Source: Erwinia sp. S63
GTDB taxonomy: Bacteria > Pseudomonadota > Gammaproteobacteria > Enterobacterales > Enterobacteriaceae
DNA length: 64,000 bases
NCBI RefSeq assembly: GCF_016625195.1
Contig: NZ_JACVUP010000009.1
Coordinates: 124,001 to 188,000, forward strand
Direction of reading: 5' to 3'
Shown here in pieces: positions 1 to 7,401 of the stretch. The notes under the pieces are model-generated. The model ran no database searches, was not told the origin of the DNA, and saw only the letters and a program-made list of their open reading frames with translations. Made by a program: the position numbers and the translations under genes. Numbering within the stretch: the first letter of the stretch is position 1; every line of letters begins with the position of its first letter.

Positions 1-265
1 GCAGAATGCCACCGAGAAATATACGGCGGCGGCCAAATTTATCTGCCAACGATCCTGCGGGCAAAAGGAGGGAAGAAAAGCTCAGCACGTAAGCACCGAT
101 GACCCATTCCATGTCGGCGAAAGAAGCGTGTAAACCTTTGGCGATGGTGGGCAACATCACACCGACGATATTGGTGTCGATCACCGTTAATGCGCACCCA
201 ATTGAAGCGACGAGTAAAACACGATTCAGATGGCGATGATCGAGTGCAAGTGTGGCAGTGGACAT
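1..265 (-). CDS. MFS drug transporter of the DHA2 (EmrB/QacA) type, N-terminal part only
   Basis: Only the first 88 residues are in the window; the gene continues past the left edge. The start is the ATG at 265. Residues about 14-36 form a first membrane helix containing LTVIDTNIVGVMLP, the family's acidic motif in helix 1. A second helix ends in GSLADKFGRRR, the MFS loop 2-3 signature. This points to a proton-driven inner-membrane exporter of 12-14 helices. It is divergent from a LysR-type gene at 444, which probably controls it. The substrate cannot be predicted. Confidence 0.85.
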   Translation of the reverse strand, partial: MSTATLALDHRHLNRVLLVASIGCALTVIDTNIVGVMLPTIAKGLHASFADMEWVIGAYVLSFSSLLLPAGSLADKFGRRRIFLGGIL

Positions 266-379
266 CTCTTCTCCGGCGAACAAGGTAGTCAATGCACAAC
301 AGCTTGAATCCATCACGGTGACCAATCAATAAATGGTATTAAAGTTATTGTTAGGTAAAAACTAACAACATTTTTATTG

Positions 380-397
380 CTGAAGTTCCTGCTTCAG
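380..397. promoter_or_regulatory. Candidate LysR operator between the divergent MFS and LysR genes
   Basis: An 18-base perfect inverted repeat, CTGAAG-TTCCTG-CTTCAG, sits 47 bases before the LysR start, in the 178-base gap between the two divergent genes. LysR-type proteins usually bind interrupted dyads in such gaps, so this is the likely autoregulatory site. The assignment is inferred from position and symmetry only. Confidence 0.4.
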
Positions 398-443
398 GTA
401 ATGTTCGGTATGTTCATTAAGCAAAGTAACAAGGAGATGAAAC

Positions 444-1316
444 GTGGAATTGCGGCACCTGCGTTATTTTCTGGAACTGGCAAAAACGCTGCATTATGGC
501 GTAGCGGCAGAGAATCTAAATATTTCTACACCGACGTTATCAGTGCAGATTAATCAATTAGAGGAAGAATTAGGGGCGCCGTTATTTTACCGCACCCAGC
601 GCAAGGTAGAACTGACGCAGATTGGAGAAATTTTCCAGCAGGAAGCGCGCGAAACTTTGCAACATGCGGAACAGGCCAAAGCCCGCGTGCGCAGTGCCGC
701 GCGCGGTGAACGCGGCTATATCCGCGTGGGCTATGTTGCATCAGCGCTGTTGTCGGGCATTTTAACGCGATTATTAACGTGCTTTAGCGCCAGCGCGCCG
801 GATATTTCAATCAATGCACGTGAATCTGTCATGGATACACTGGCCACTCAGGTCAGTGAACGCACCATCGATGTTGCCTTCGTGCGCGGTCCTGTGCCGT
901 TGCCTGCCGATGTTGGATATATAGAAGTCGAACAGGATCATTTCGCGTTGGCGCTGCCAGATAATCACCCGCTGGTTGCGCAAGACCAACCCATCGAACC
1001 CGCGCAACTTAAAGGAGAGACTTTTATTTTGCCCGAGCAGGTTTCAGGCACGGTGACCTTTGCCCAGCGTGGTGGTTTTATTCTGAGCCGCAGTTGGTCG
1101 GCGGGCAGTTTAAATGAAGTGCTGGCGAATGTTGCATTAGGTAATGGTGTTGCAGTAATACCGGCTATTCTGGTGACCCAGCTGAGATTACCGGGTATCA
1201 CTTATCGCGAAATACCCGGCGCCATTATTCCTTCATCGATCTGGTTCTTATATCGTAAACGTGAACGCACACCTGCAGTGAATAAACTGGTGCGCATGAT
1301 TGAACGAAACGCCTGA
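444..1316 (+). CDS. LysR family transcriptional regulator
   Basis: 290 residues, the normal length for the family. The N terminus (MELRHLRYFLELAKTLHYG, then STPTLSVQINQLEEELG) is the winged HTH; residues about 90-290 are the periplasmic-binding-protein-like effector domain. The start is a GTG at 444, chosen because AAGGAG at 431-436 is 7 bases upstream and because LysR proteins typically begin MELRHLRYF. It is divergent from the truncated DHA2 transporter and probably regulates it. The effector is unknown. Confidence 0.93.
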   Translation: MELRHLRYFLELAKTLHYGVAAENLNISTPTLSVQINQLEEELGAPLFYRTQRKVELTQIGEIFQQEARETLQHAEQAKARVRSAARGERGYIRVGYVASALLSGILTRLLTCFSASAPDISINARESVMDTLATQVSERTIDVAFVRGPVPLPADVGYIEVEQDHFALALPDNHPLVAQDQPIEPAQLKGETFILPEQVSGTVTFAQRGGFILSRSWSAGSLNEVLANVALGNGVAVIPAILVTQLRLPGITYREIPGAIIPSSIWFLYRKRERTPAVNKLVRMIERNA

Positions 1317-1493
1317 CTATTTGATTTGTAACGTCGCAACGCGATCTTTCAATGCGCGCTCAATTGCCTTGCGGTGATAGGGTGACATTTTGCGCCACTC
1401 CTGCGCCTCTCTACGCGTGCGTCCACAGGCACGACACCAGCCGTTTTTACCCTCAAATACACAGACATCAATACAAGGCGATTTCACTGACAT
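1317..1493 (-). CDS. DUF1289 family small protein
   Basis: A 58-residue protein below common ORF cut-offs. It begins MSVKSPCIDVCVFEGKNGWC and carries four cysteines in the arrangement SPCIDVC...GWCRACGRTRREA, followed by EWRKMSP. This is the DUF1289 signature (a small putative metal-binding, Fe-S-like domain of unknown role). The ATG is at 1493 and the stop codon at 1317-1319 directly follows the convergent lysR gene. It lies 12 bases downstream of rcnA on the same strand, so it may be cotranscribed with it. No function is known for the family. Confidence 0.8.
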   Translation of the reverse strand: MSVKSPCIDVCVFEGKNGWCRACGRTRREAQEWRKMSPYHRKAIERALKDRVATLQIK

Positions 1494-1505
1494 ACAAATA
1501 ATTCC

Positions 1506-2468
1506 TTAATGGGAAAGGCCGCTTAAGCCGTGGAACATCATATAGACGCCCACGATGGCAATCAGGGCACTAGAGAAGTAGGGCGCTCGGCGCGCGATAT
1601 CGGCGAAGCCTTTCCAGCGACGGGTGACATGGCGAACGCTCAGAGCAGCGCCAACGCCGACGGTAACCAGCGTGAGTGCCAGGCCGATGCTGAAGCACAC
1701 CACCAGCACCGCACCCAGGCTGAACTGTTTTACCTGTAGGCAAAGAAGGAGAACCGTGATTGCTGCGGGGCAGGGAATCAGCCCTCCTGTCAGGCCGAAG
1801 AGAACAATCTGCAGGTTGCTGATTTCACGGCCGTCAAAGCGTCGGCGGATATCTTCTGCGTGCGCGCGCTCGTGTGCATCCTGGTATTCTTGAGAACCTT
1901 CAGCAAACCCGGCTAATTCGGGATGATGCTCATGCTCATGCTCATGATGCCCGTGTTCATGATAATGGTCGTTTATATGGTGATGCTCATGCTCATGACG
2001 CCCGTGCTCATGATGATGGCTGTGTTCATGTTGATGTTCATGCTCATGATGGCTGTGTTCATGTTGATGTTCATGATGCCCATGCTCATGATGATGCTGA
2101 GATCCGTGCTGGTGCCAGGATTGCGCCTCAGACCAGGTTCGCCAGAACATCCAGGCGGCTGTTGCAATGATAATGATGCCAGAAAACAGCTGCAGCCAAG
2201 GCTCGGCAGCTTCGGCGGTAAACTGCCGACTGATATACATCCCACCCATCGCAATCAACCATACGACCGCCGTATGTGACAAGGTTGCCGCGAGACCCAG
2301 CATCACCGCCTGGCGAACACTGCCTCGAATGGCGACAATGAATGCCGCCATCATCGTCTTAGAGTGACCCGGCTCCAGGCCATGCAAAGCGCCAAGCAAG
2401 ATGGCGCTGGGGATAAACAGCAACGCGCTAGACGTGCCCTGGCTCAGCAGAGCAGCGAAATCATTCAT
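1506..2468 (-). CDS. rcnA: Nickel/cobalt efflux protein RcnA
   Basis: An inner-membrane exporter of Ni(II) and Co(II) (NiCoT-like RcnA family). The sequence follows E. coli RcnA closely: FIPSAILLGALHGLEPGHSK with the metal-binding HGLEPGH motif near residue 30, later GLTGGLIPCPAAITVLL and AISV-type C-terminal helices. Residues about 119-183 form a cytoplasmic loop holding 35 histidines, longer than the loop I recall for E. coli. The ATG at 2468 (MNDFAALL) is preferred over the in-frame ATG at 2477 because it aligns with the E. coli start. It is divergent from rcnR, with one RcnR operator between them. Confidence 0.95.
   Translation of the reverse strand: MNDFAALLSQGTSSALLFIPSAILLGALHGLEPGHSKTMMAAFIVAIRGSVRQAVMLGLAATLSHTAVVWLIAMGGMYISRQFTAEAAEPWLQLFSGIIIIATAAWMFWRTWSEAQSWHQHGSQHHHEHGHHEHQHEHSHHEHEHQHEHSHHHEHGRHEHEHHHINDHYHEHGHHEHEHEHHPELAGFAEGSQEYQDAHERAHAEDIRRRFDGREISNLQIVLFGLTGGLIPCPAAITVLLLCLQVKQFSLGAVLVVCFSIGLALTLVTVGVGAALSVRHVTRRWKGFADIARRAPYFSSALIAIVGVYMMFHGLSGLSH
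1921..2102 (-). repeat. Degenerate tandem repeat encoding the RcnA histidine-rich loop
   Basis: Within rcnA this stretch is made of imperfect copies of short units such as CATGCTCATGATG, giving His/Glu-rich peptide repeats. It also creates long His/Asp or Met/Leu-rich false reading frames on the plus strand. Such repeats can expand or contract by slippage, so loop length may vary among strains. That last point is inference. Confidence 0.8.
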
Positions 2469-2542
2469 GGTGTGCATCTCGTGTCGTGATAAGTTGAAAG
2501 CGGCATGGCGGTGCCGTAAAATCTAAAAATTCAAAGAAAATA

Positions 2543-2557
2543 TACTATACCCCAGTA
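2543..2557. promoter_or_regulatory. RcnR operator
   Basis: Reading the minus strand, the site is TACT-GGGG-TAT-AGTA. It closely resembles the known E. coli RcnR target TACT-G6-N-AGTA, with ends intact and a shorter G-tract. It lies in the 115-base gap between rcnA and rcnR, 27 bases before the rcnR start. Only one copy is visible, whereas the E. coli gap is described as carrying two. Apo-RcnR should repress both genes and release when Ni or Co binds. Confidence 0.75.
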
Positions 2558-2583
2558 TACATTAAGATCAACAGGAGCCGAGA

Positions 2584-2859
2584 ATGGGCCATACACTCAA
2601 GCATCAGAAGAGCCTGCTCACACGTGTCAGGCGCATTAAAGGACAGGCCGCTTCATTAGAAAAAGCCCTGGAATCAGGCGAGGAGTGTCTCAAGGTCTTA
2701 CAACAGGTGGCGGCGGTACGCGGGGCAGTTAATGGCCTTATGGCTGAACTGCTGGAAGGGCATATCAAAGAGCACCTGATGAATGAATCTGCTACCGAAG
2801 CAGAGCGCAGTCAGGATTTGGAAGAGATTGTTAGCGTTATTCGTTCGTATTTGAAGTAG
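2584..2859 (+). CDS. rcnR: Ni/Co-responsive repressor RcnR
   Basis: A 91-residue CsoR/RcnR/FrmR-family all-helical DNA-binding protein. The Ni/Co ligand set of RcnR is complete: His3 (MGHT), Cys35, His60 and His64 (EGHIKEH). The body around RGAVNGLMAELLE also resembles FrmR, but FrmR has Pro2 and lacks His3, so RcnR is the better call. That agrees with the divergent rcnA and the operator between them. The start ATG has GGAGC upstream (2574-2578). Confidence 0.92.
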   Translation: MGHTLKHQKSLLTRVRRIKGQAASLEKALESGEECLKVLQQVAAVRGAVNGLMAELLEGHIKEHLMNESATEAERSQDLEEIVSVIRSYLK

Positions 2860-2868
2860 GAGCGCATC

Positions 2869-3219
2869 ATGCTGTGGTTAATCGTGAAATATGCCATCAC
2901 GGCGGGCATGGTGGTGTTGATCTCTGAGGTGGCGAAACGTAGCGATCGTCTGGGAGGACTGATTGCGGCGCTGCCGCTGGTCACTGTGTTGGTGCTGATC
3001 TGGATGAAACTGGAAGGACAAAGCCAGGCCAGGATCGCCAGCCATGCCTGGTATACGTTTTGGTACGTGGTGCCGACCTTGCCAATGTTTGTCGCCTTCC
3101 CGTTTCTGTATCAGCGCTGGGGATTTTGGCCCACGCTGGTGGCGAGTTGTGTATTAACCATATTGCTGTTTTTGCTTTGGGCAACGCTGCTTAAGCGATT
3201 TGGCATCGAACTGATGTAG
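2869..3219 (+). CDS. DUF3147 family inner-membrane protein
   Basis: 116 residues with four predicted helices: about 5-22, 30-48, 62-82 and 90-110. The phrase GGLIAALPLVTVLVLIWM and the short length match the DUF3147 family, whose function is unknown. It starts 10 bases after rcnR on the same strand, so it is probably cotranscribed and may be induced by nickel or cobalt. The family is not an established metal transporter, and the link rests on position only. Confidence 0.8.
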   Translation: MLWLIVKYAITAGMVVLISEVAKRSDRLGGLIAALPLVTVLVLIWMKLEGQSQARIASHAWYTFWYVVPTLPMFVAFPFLYQRWGFWPTLVASCVLTILLFLLWATLLKRFGIELM

Positions 3220-3221
3220 CT

Positions 3222-3320
3222 TCAAACTTCATCCCGCAGGCGAAAATGCGCGTTGATGCTTTCCCTGATCCAGCGATGTTCAGGGTAGCGATCAAGACGA
3301 GGATGGCAGCCTGCATAATT
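3222..3320 (-). pseudogene. Remnant of the C-terminal end of a LysR family regulator
   Basis: Between DUF3147 and the cysteine hydrolase, the minus strand reads about 32 codons ending in HPRLDRYPEHRWIRESINAH and then a stop at 3222-3224. The pattern HPRxDxxPxHRWIRxxI is a typical tail of one LysR subfamily. An in-frame stop at 3321-3323 closes it upstream and no N-terminal part remains. I read it as a decayed regulator fragment left after a deletion. It is short, so chance cannot be fully excluded. Confidence 0.45.
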
Positions 3321-3420
3321 TCATGGCGTTAGTAGGGCATTTCTCCTCACATTGCGCCCGCTTTTTCTCTGCGGACGCACGTTATTGAGAGCAGGGCGCG
3401 GTGTTTACCGCGCCAGGTAT

Positions 3421-3957
3421 TCAAAACTCAACGTCAGCCGTCGTCGCCAGTTGAACAAACGGGCCCGATAGCGTTTGGTTGTGATGCGCAATAATCTGGG
3501 AAGCGCTAATCTGCCCATTATCTGTCGTGCTGTGTGCATCGCTTATTAACGTGACGTGAAAGCCCAAATCTGCGGCCGCACGACAGGTAGTATCCACGCA
3601 ATATTCTGTTTTCATGCCACAAATTACCAGCTCTTCAACACTGGCCAGTTGTAGCGACGCCAGCAGCGTGGTGCCGCGAAAGCAGTTGGGGTAGCGTTTC
3701 ACAAATACGCCATCCAACTCGGCATCTATCGCCAACTGTGGAATAAGCTGTGTGAGTGGACTGCTCTCAGCAAGTGGTGATCCCTCTGGCCCGGTATGAC
3801 GTGCGGCGAAAATCGGGGCTTTACTGTCGCGTGCTCGGGTAATCAAGGTGTTGATATTGGCGAGCAGAGCGTCTGCGGCAAATGGTGGTTGGGGCGCATA
3901 AAACAGACCGTGCTGCATATCGACAATCAATAACGCTTTTTTACCTGGGGATGGCAT
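3421..3957 (-). CDS. Cysteine hydrolase of the isochorismatase family
   Basis: 178 residues, the usual length for a stand-alone isochorismatase-fold hydrolase. The Asp-Lys-Cys catalytic triad is visible: Asp13 in LLIVDMQHGLF, Lys87 in VFVKRYPNCF and Cys120 in MKTEYCVDTTCRAAADLG. The protein is probably cytosolic. The family includes nicotinamidases, isochorismatases and several amidases, and nothing here picks one. The ATG at 3957 has GGAGAC upstream on the minus strand. A LysR remnant lies just downstream, perhaps its former regulator. Confidence 0.9.
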   Translation of the reverse strand: MPSPGKKALLIVDMQHGLFYAPQPPFAADALLANINTLITRARDSKAPIFAARHTGPEGSPLAESSPLTQLIPQLAIDAELDGVFVKRYPNCFRGTTLLASLQLASVEELVICGMKTEYCVDTTCRAAADLGFHVTLISDAHSTTDNGQISASQIIAHHNQTLSGPFVQLATTADVEF

Positions 3958-4248
3958 GCTGTGTCTCCTTTCACTGGGTTATGAACGGAGACAGTCCCCG
4001 TCCATTGGTTGACGGGGCGAGGATTCTGTACGCTACGTTTTCGCTACAGATGCACCCACGCCGCCGCCAAATGCGGTGGTGGTGGTGGTCACTGTGGTCA
4101 ATGTGATGAACCAGGACATATTAGGCTCGCGACAGATTTGGGAAGAAGATTGACGTTACCACAACATGATAGAGAATCTCCTACGATTTTATCTTTTAAT
4201 GAAAAAGGCGTTAAAGTAGGGGCAGTGTGTCCCTGAGGAGAACCTACG

Positions 4249-5055
4249 TTGGCAAAGCCTTTCCACGTATCACACGTTTTGCACTGTCCTATGGCGGGAA
4301 CAGAGGCCATGGCGCTGCAGAGCGAGCATACCTTTCCGCGCCACTCCCACGATCACTTCGGGATCGGCGTCATCTCGCAAGGCGCACAGCGCTCATGGAG
4401 TCTGTTGGGCCAGGTAGAGGCAGGCCCAGGTGATGTCATTATTGTTAATCCCGGGGAAGTGCATGATGGTATGCCGTTGCAGGGCGCGCGAAGTTGGCAG
4501 ATGGTCTATCTGGACCCCGAGCTGCTATGGCAGGAACTATGTATGGAGAGGAGTTGTGTTGATGTAGTGCTCAAGCCGTTAGTAAAAGATCACTCTTTGA
4601 GCCATCGACTCTTTCAGCTTTTTCATGCCATCCATCAAGCGAGAATTGAACCGGGTTTTTTGGAAGAAACGCTGTTGCAGTGCTTAATGTATCTTTGTCA
4701 TCACCACCTTCTGACCTTAGCTTTCCCGCCTAACATCACACCTACAATACAACGGGCAAAGCAATATCTGGATGATGCCCCATCGCATCAGACGAGTCTA
4801 AGTGAATTGGCAATGCTGTGTGGGTTAAGCCGATTTCAACTGTTACGCGGTTTTGCGCGTGAAGTCGGCATGACGCCCCATGCCTATCTTATGCAGTTGC
4901 GCGTCCGCGAGGCAAGACGTTGGTTGGCAAAGGGAAACAATGTTGCTGATGCCGCTGTTATGAGTGGTTTTGCCGATCAAAGTCACCTTACGCGTGCGTT
5001 CTCGCGACAATTGGGTATTACGCCAGCCCGCTATCAAAAAGCCATTCTGCTGTAA
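4249..5055 (+). CDS. AraC family transcriptional regulator (cupin type)
   Basis: 268 residues. The N-terminal part (HTFPRHSHDHFGIGVISQGA, then VNPGEVHDGMP) is an AraC-type cupin sensor; residues about 165-268 hold the two HTH motifs (SELAMLCGLSRFQLLRGFAR and DAAVMSGFADQSHLTRAFSR). The start is a TTG at 4249, supported by GAGGAG at 4235-4240, 8 bases upstream. It precedes a LysE-type exporter on the same strand by 77 bases. AraC plus LysE pairs commonly work as a sensor and an amino-acid exporter, so it probably activates the downstream genes. Confidence 0.9.
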   Translation: MAKPFHVSHVLHCPMAGTEAMALQSEHTFPRHSHDHFGIGVISQGAQRSWSLLGQVEAGPGDVIIVNPGEVHDGMPLQGARSWQMVYLDPELLWQELCMERSCVDVVLKPLVKDHSLSHRLFQLFHAIHQARIEPGFLEETLLQCLMYLCHHHLLTLAFPPNITPTIQRAKQYLDDAPSHQTSLSELAMLCGLSRFQLLRGFAREVGMTPHAYLMQLRVREARRWLAKGNNVADAAVMSGFADQSHLTRAFSRQLGITPARYQKAILL

Positions 5056-5132
5056 TCCTGTGCAATTTTGTTCAAGACGCTGGTTCTTCCAGAGCTGATA
5101 CTCAGGCGACACTTTCGACTGAGGGATTCAAA

Positions 5133-5753
5133 ATGCATGCTGGAATGGAGTTTATTGTCACTACGCTGGTGGTGGTGATGTCGCCAGGCCCAGGAGCGAT
5201 GTTAACCATCGCCAGCGGCTTAAATCGAGGAATGCGCGCGAGTTTTATTACGGCTTTCGGTTGCACGCTGGGTATTGTGCCGCATCTTGTCGCTGCATTG
5301 CTGGGTTTAGCTGTTATTTTTCACACTAATGGCTATGCATTCAATGTGTTAAAACTGATTGGTGTTGGTTATTTGCTCTACATGGCATGGAAGGCGCTGC
5401 GTGAGCGGACGGCACTGAATCCGAGTGTAGAGAGTATGAATCCAACCTCGGCAGTGTTTATGATACGCAGTGCTATGTTGCTCAATCTGTTTAACCCCAA
5501 GTTGCCTCTGTTCTTTCTGGCTTTTTTACCACAATTTATCTCTTCTGATAGTTCGGCACCGACACAGGACATGTTGCTATTGAGTGCCATTTTCATGCTG
5601 CTGACGTTGTTGATCTTTATGTTGTATGGCGCTTTTGCCGCAATAGTGAGGCGCAGGGTGCTTGAAAAACCGTACGTGATGCGATGGATGAATCGAATAT
5701 TTGCATTGAGCTTTGTTTGTTTGGGCATAAAACTACTCACCAGCTCGCGCTAA
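5133..5753 (+). CDS. LysE/RhtB family amino-acid exporter
   Basis: 206 residues with about six helices; the family hallmark SPGPGAMLTIASGLNRGMRA lies near residues 18-37. LysE/RhtB proteins export amino acids or related small molecules across the inner membrane. The ATG at 5133 has GAGGG upstream; an internal ATG at 5145 (MEFIVTT) is possible. It lies between an araC gene and a chorismate mutase gene on one strand, which suggests one transcription unit. The substrate is unknown. Confidence 0.9.
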   Translation: MHAGMEFIVTTLVVVMSPGPGAMLTIASGLNRGMRASFITAFGCTLGIVPHLVAALLGLAVIFHTNGYAFNVLKLIGVGYLLYMAWKALRERTALNPSVESMNPTSAVFMIRSAMLLNLFNPKLPLFFLAFLPQFISSDSSAPTQDMLLLSAIFMLLTLLIFMLYGAFAAIVRRRVLEKPYVMRWMNRIFALSFVCLGIKLLTSSR

Positions 5754-5778
5754 TTCACTTTTTCAAGGAGAAATCACA

Positions 5779-6066
5779 ATGGAATTTGACTCTATCGATG
5801 CAGTTCGAAAAGAAATTGATCAATTGGATCAACAACTGGTGGCATTAATTGCCCGGCGTGGGGAGTGTGTTAAGGCCGCGGCGGGATTTAAAAAAGACAG
5901 TACTGCGGTACGCGCTCCCGATCGTGTGCAACAGGTAATTGATAAGGTGAGAGGTCAGGCCAAAGCGCAGGGTTTACCTGAGGAAATTATTGAGCAGGTT
6001 TACCGTGCGATGATTACAGCCTTTATCGATTATGAGCTGCAACAACATAGTGAATTGAAAGCGTAG
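5779..6066 (+). CDS. Stand-alone AroQ-class chorismate mutase, PchB-like
   Basis: 95 residues forming the three-helix AroQ fold. Active-site-type residues are present: Arg10 in DAVRKEIDQLDQQLV, Arg27 in ARRGECVKAA and Lys38 in GFKKD. The segment RAPDRVQQVI resembles PchB (isochorismate-pyruvate lyase) more than the E. coli PheA/TyrA mutase domains. It could convert chorismate to prephenate, act on isochorismate, or both. It lies 25 bases after the exporter gene with AAGGAG 6 bases before its ATG. No isochorismate synthase lies nearby, so plain chorismate mutase is the safer reading. Confidence 0.85.
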   Translation: MEFDSIDAVRKEIDQLDQQLVALIARRGECVKAAAGFKKDSTAVRAPDRVQQVIDKVRGQAKAQGLPEEIIEQVYRAMITAFIDYELQQHSELKA

Positions 6067-6084
6067 TGGAGCGCCAGACAAAGA

Positions 6085-6114
6085 AAGGCTGCGATGGGTT
6101 AGAATTGCAGCCTT
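6085..6114. terminator. Hairpin between convergent chorismate mutase and ymgA-like genes
   Basis: AAGGCTGC (6085-6092) pairs perfectly with GCAGCCTT (6107-6114). Read on the minus strand the stem is followed by TCTTTG, on the plus strand by AAGTTA, so it fits a terminator for the minus-strand ycgZ/ymgA-like unit better. It may serve both directions. Confidence 0.55.
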
Positions 6115-6161
6115 AAGTTAAGAAAATCTCATTAACAGTAAGGGGCCTTGATGCCCCAATT

Positions 6162-6452
6162 TTAATGCTGTGTGTCTTTGCCCGTATTATCGCGATTGCG
6201 AAAAATGTGTGTGACATTATTGGTATCTTTGAGTGCCATGCTGTCCTGAGTGGATGATTGCATGTTGTTCATCACTTCTGCCATGGCGCGGCTTAATGCT
6301 TTTTGGCGGCCAGCATCGGGTTCAACGGACGCCATCAAACGAAGCTTATCGAGCAAAGCGCTGTTCGTCACCGGCCCCTTTTTTTTCAGCAGCTGCAGTA
6401 CGGCATCGCCCATGACGATATCAGTTAATCGTTCATCTTTACTTCTGTTCAT
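6162..6452 (-). CDS. YmgA-like small regulatory protein
   Basis: 96 residues beginning MNRSKDERLTDIVMGDAVLQ. The N-terminal half resembles E. coli YmgA (NERI...GQAVLQ), a small connector protein made with YcgZ and AriR that feeds into the Rcs phosphorelay in E. coli. The C-terminal tail is polar and unrelated to anything I recognise. It lies 125 bases downstream of the ycgZ homologue on the same strand, matching the E. coli order ycgZ-ymgA. AriR and YmgC are absent. The match is partial, so the call is moderate. Confidence 0.65.
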   Translation of the reverse strand: MNRSKDERLTDIVMGDAVLQLLKKKGPVTNSALLDKLRLMASVEPDAGRQKALSRAMAEVMNNMQSSTQDSMALKDTNNVTHIFRNRDNTGKDTQH

Positions 6453-6577
6453 ACAGGTTCTCTGGTTACCGCAACAGACCTGCGACAGGTAACAAAGTGG
6501 ATTCAGTCTAACGTGAAATAACCTATGAGGCGGAAGCCACTTTGTCCGATGTCAGGTCGGCGCGCATGTTCTCAGGA

Positions 6578-6823
6578 TCATCGCTCGGAGGTAAACATCA
6601 AGCCAATTAACTGCTGGTAGTGCAACTCTTCTTCCGGGCTGTTGGCTTGTTCCAATCGGCAAATCAGCTTGGTGCAGATCGTTTTGCGACTCAGTGAACG
6701 GCCTGAACGCAGTATTTCCCCAACGATTTTACCCAGGATTTCCTGCTGAGAAGGCAGGGAAGCCTCATTAAAATAACGCGTAATCGCATCCGACGTTGAT
6801 AGCAGGTTTCTACCCTGACGCAT
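6578..6823 (-). CDS. ycgZ: YcgZ family connector protein
   Basis: 81 residues matching E. coli YcgZ over most of its length: DAITRYFNEASLPSQQEILG, then EILRSGRSLSRKTICTKLIC and HYQQLIGLMF. In E. coli, ycgZ and its neighbours are under the blue-light/cold repressor BluR and influence biofilm matrix through the Rcs system. Whether BluR acts here cannot be seen. The start is the ATG at 6823 with GGAGGA just upstream on the minus strand. Confidence 0.88.
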   Translation of the reverse strand: MRQGRNLLSTSDAITRYFNEASLPSQQEILGKIVGEILRSGRSLSRKTICTKLICRLEQANSPEEELHYQQLIGLMFTSER

Positions 6824-7011
6824 GGTTCCATCCTCCAGGTTAACTAATGAGCACTAGGCCCACTAAAGTTATACAAAGAAAAGCCTGTTGTACAGGAATA
6901 AGGTTAACCATCAGGGGAGCTGTTTTTGCAAAAAGTGCTACTCTATTAATTACAAATGCTTATGTAAAACCCTTTTCTCAGAGCACTCAAAGTTGATGCC
7001 TGAGCCAATAA

Positions 7012-7401
7012 TCATGGCAAAAGCAGGCCTAAAATAGCAAATAACACATAACATGCGCTAGCAGTGAGCCAGAGGAAAGAATAAAGCCTCATCCACATAT
7101 GTAATTTCATCCCACCATCATCAAAAAAATCATAACCGGGATCATTTATATCAATATAATTTATTTTTTTTCTTTGACTCAGTTTTATAAAAAATCTGAT
7201 GACGGGAAATGACCCAAAAAATCCAGTCATATAAAAGAAGGCACACGGTGCGGGTAATTTATATCTTTCTCGGTAAGAGGATACTAAATTGGTGTACTCC
7301 TCTCTTTTTACAATGTAAACAACTAGAGATAGGATCAGGAGGGCACAGCCTAGCGCCCCAAAAAACAATGAAGTATTTGCCAATAATTTATTAGTCATCA
7401 T
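7012..7401 (-). CDS. Hypothetical membrane protein, possible immunity partner of the upstream toxin-like gene
   Basis: 129 residues that match no family I know. Three hydrophobic stretches are visible: about residues 8-31 (LFFGALGCALLILSLVVYIV), 53-70 and 107-127 (FLWLTASACYVLFAILGLLL). The gene is clearly A+T-richer than its surroundings. Its ATG overlaps the last 11 bases of the upstream gene (stop at 7391-7393), a layout that suggests translational coupling. A small membrane protein encoded right after a protein with a glycine-zipper membrane domain fits an immunity protein for a pore former. That role is inference. Confidence 0.7.
   Translation of the reverse strand: MMTNKLLANTSLFFGALGCALLILSLVVYIVKREEYTNLVSSYRERYKLPAPCAFFYMTGFFGSFPVIRFFIKLSQRKKINYIDINDPGYDFFDDGGMKLHMWMRLYSFLWLTASACYVLFAILGLLLP

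Noticed and set aside
1874..2279. Plus-strand reading frames rich in His/Asp or Met/Leu opposite rcnA
   Set aside because: They are shadows of the CATGCTCATGATG repeats that encode the RcnA histidine loop on the minus strand.
4098..4310. Minus-strand frame between the cysteine hydrolase and araC genes
   Set aside because: It runs into the araC coding region, has no ribosome site and resembles no family; an idea of a PAAR-like protein did not hold up.
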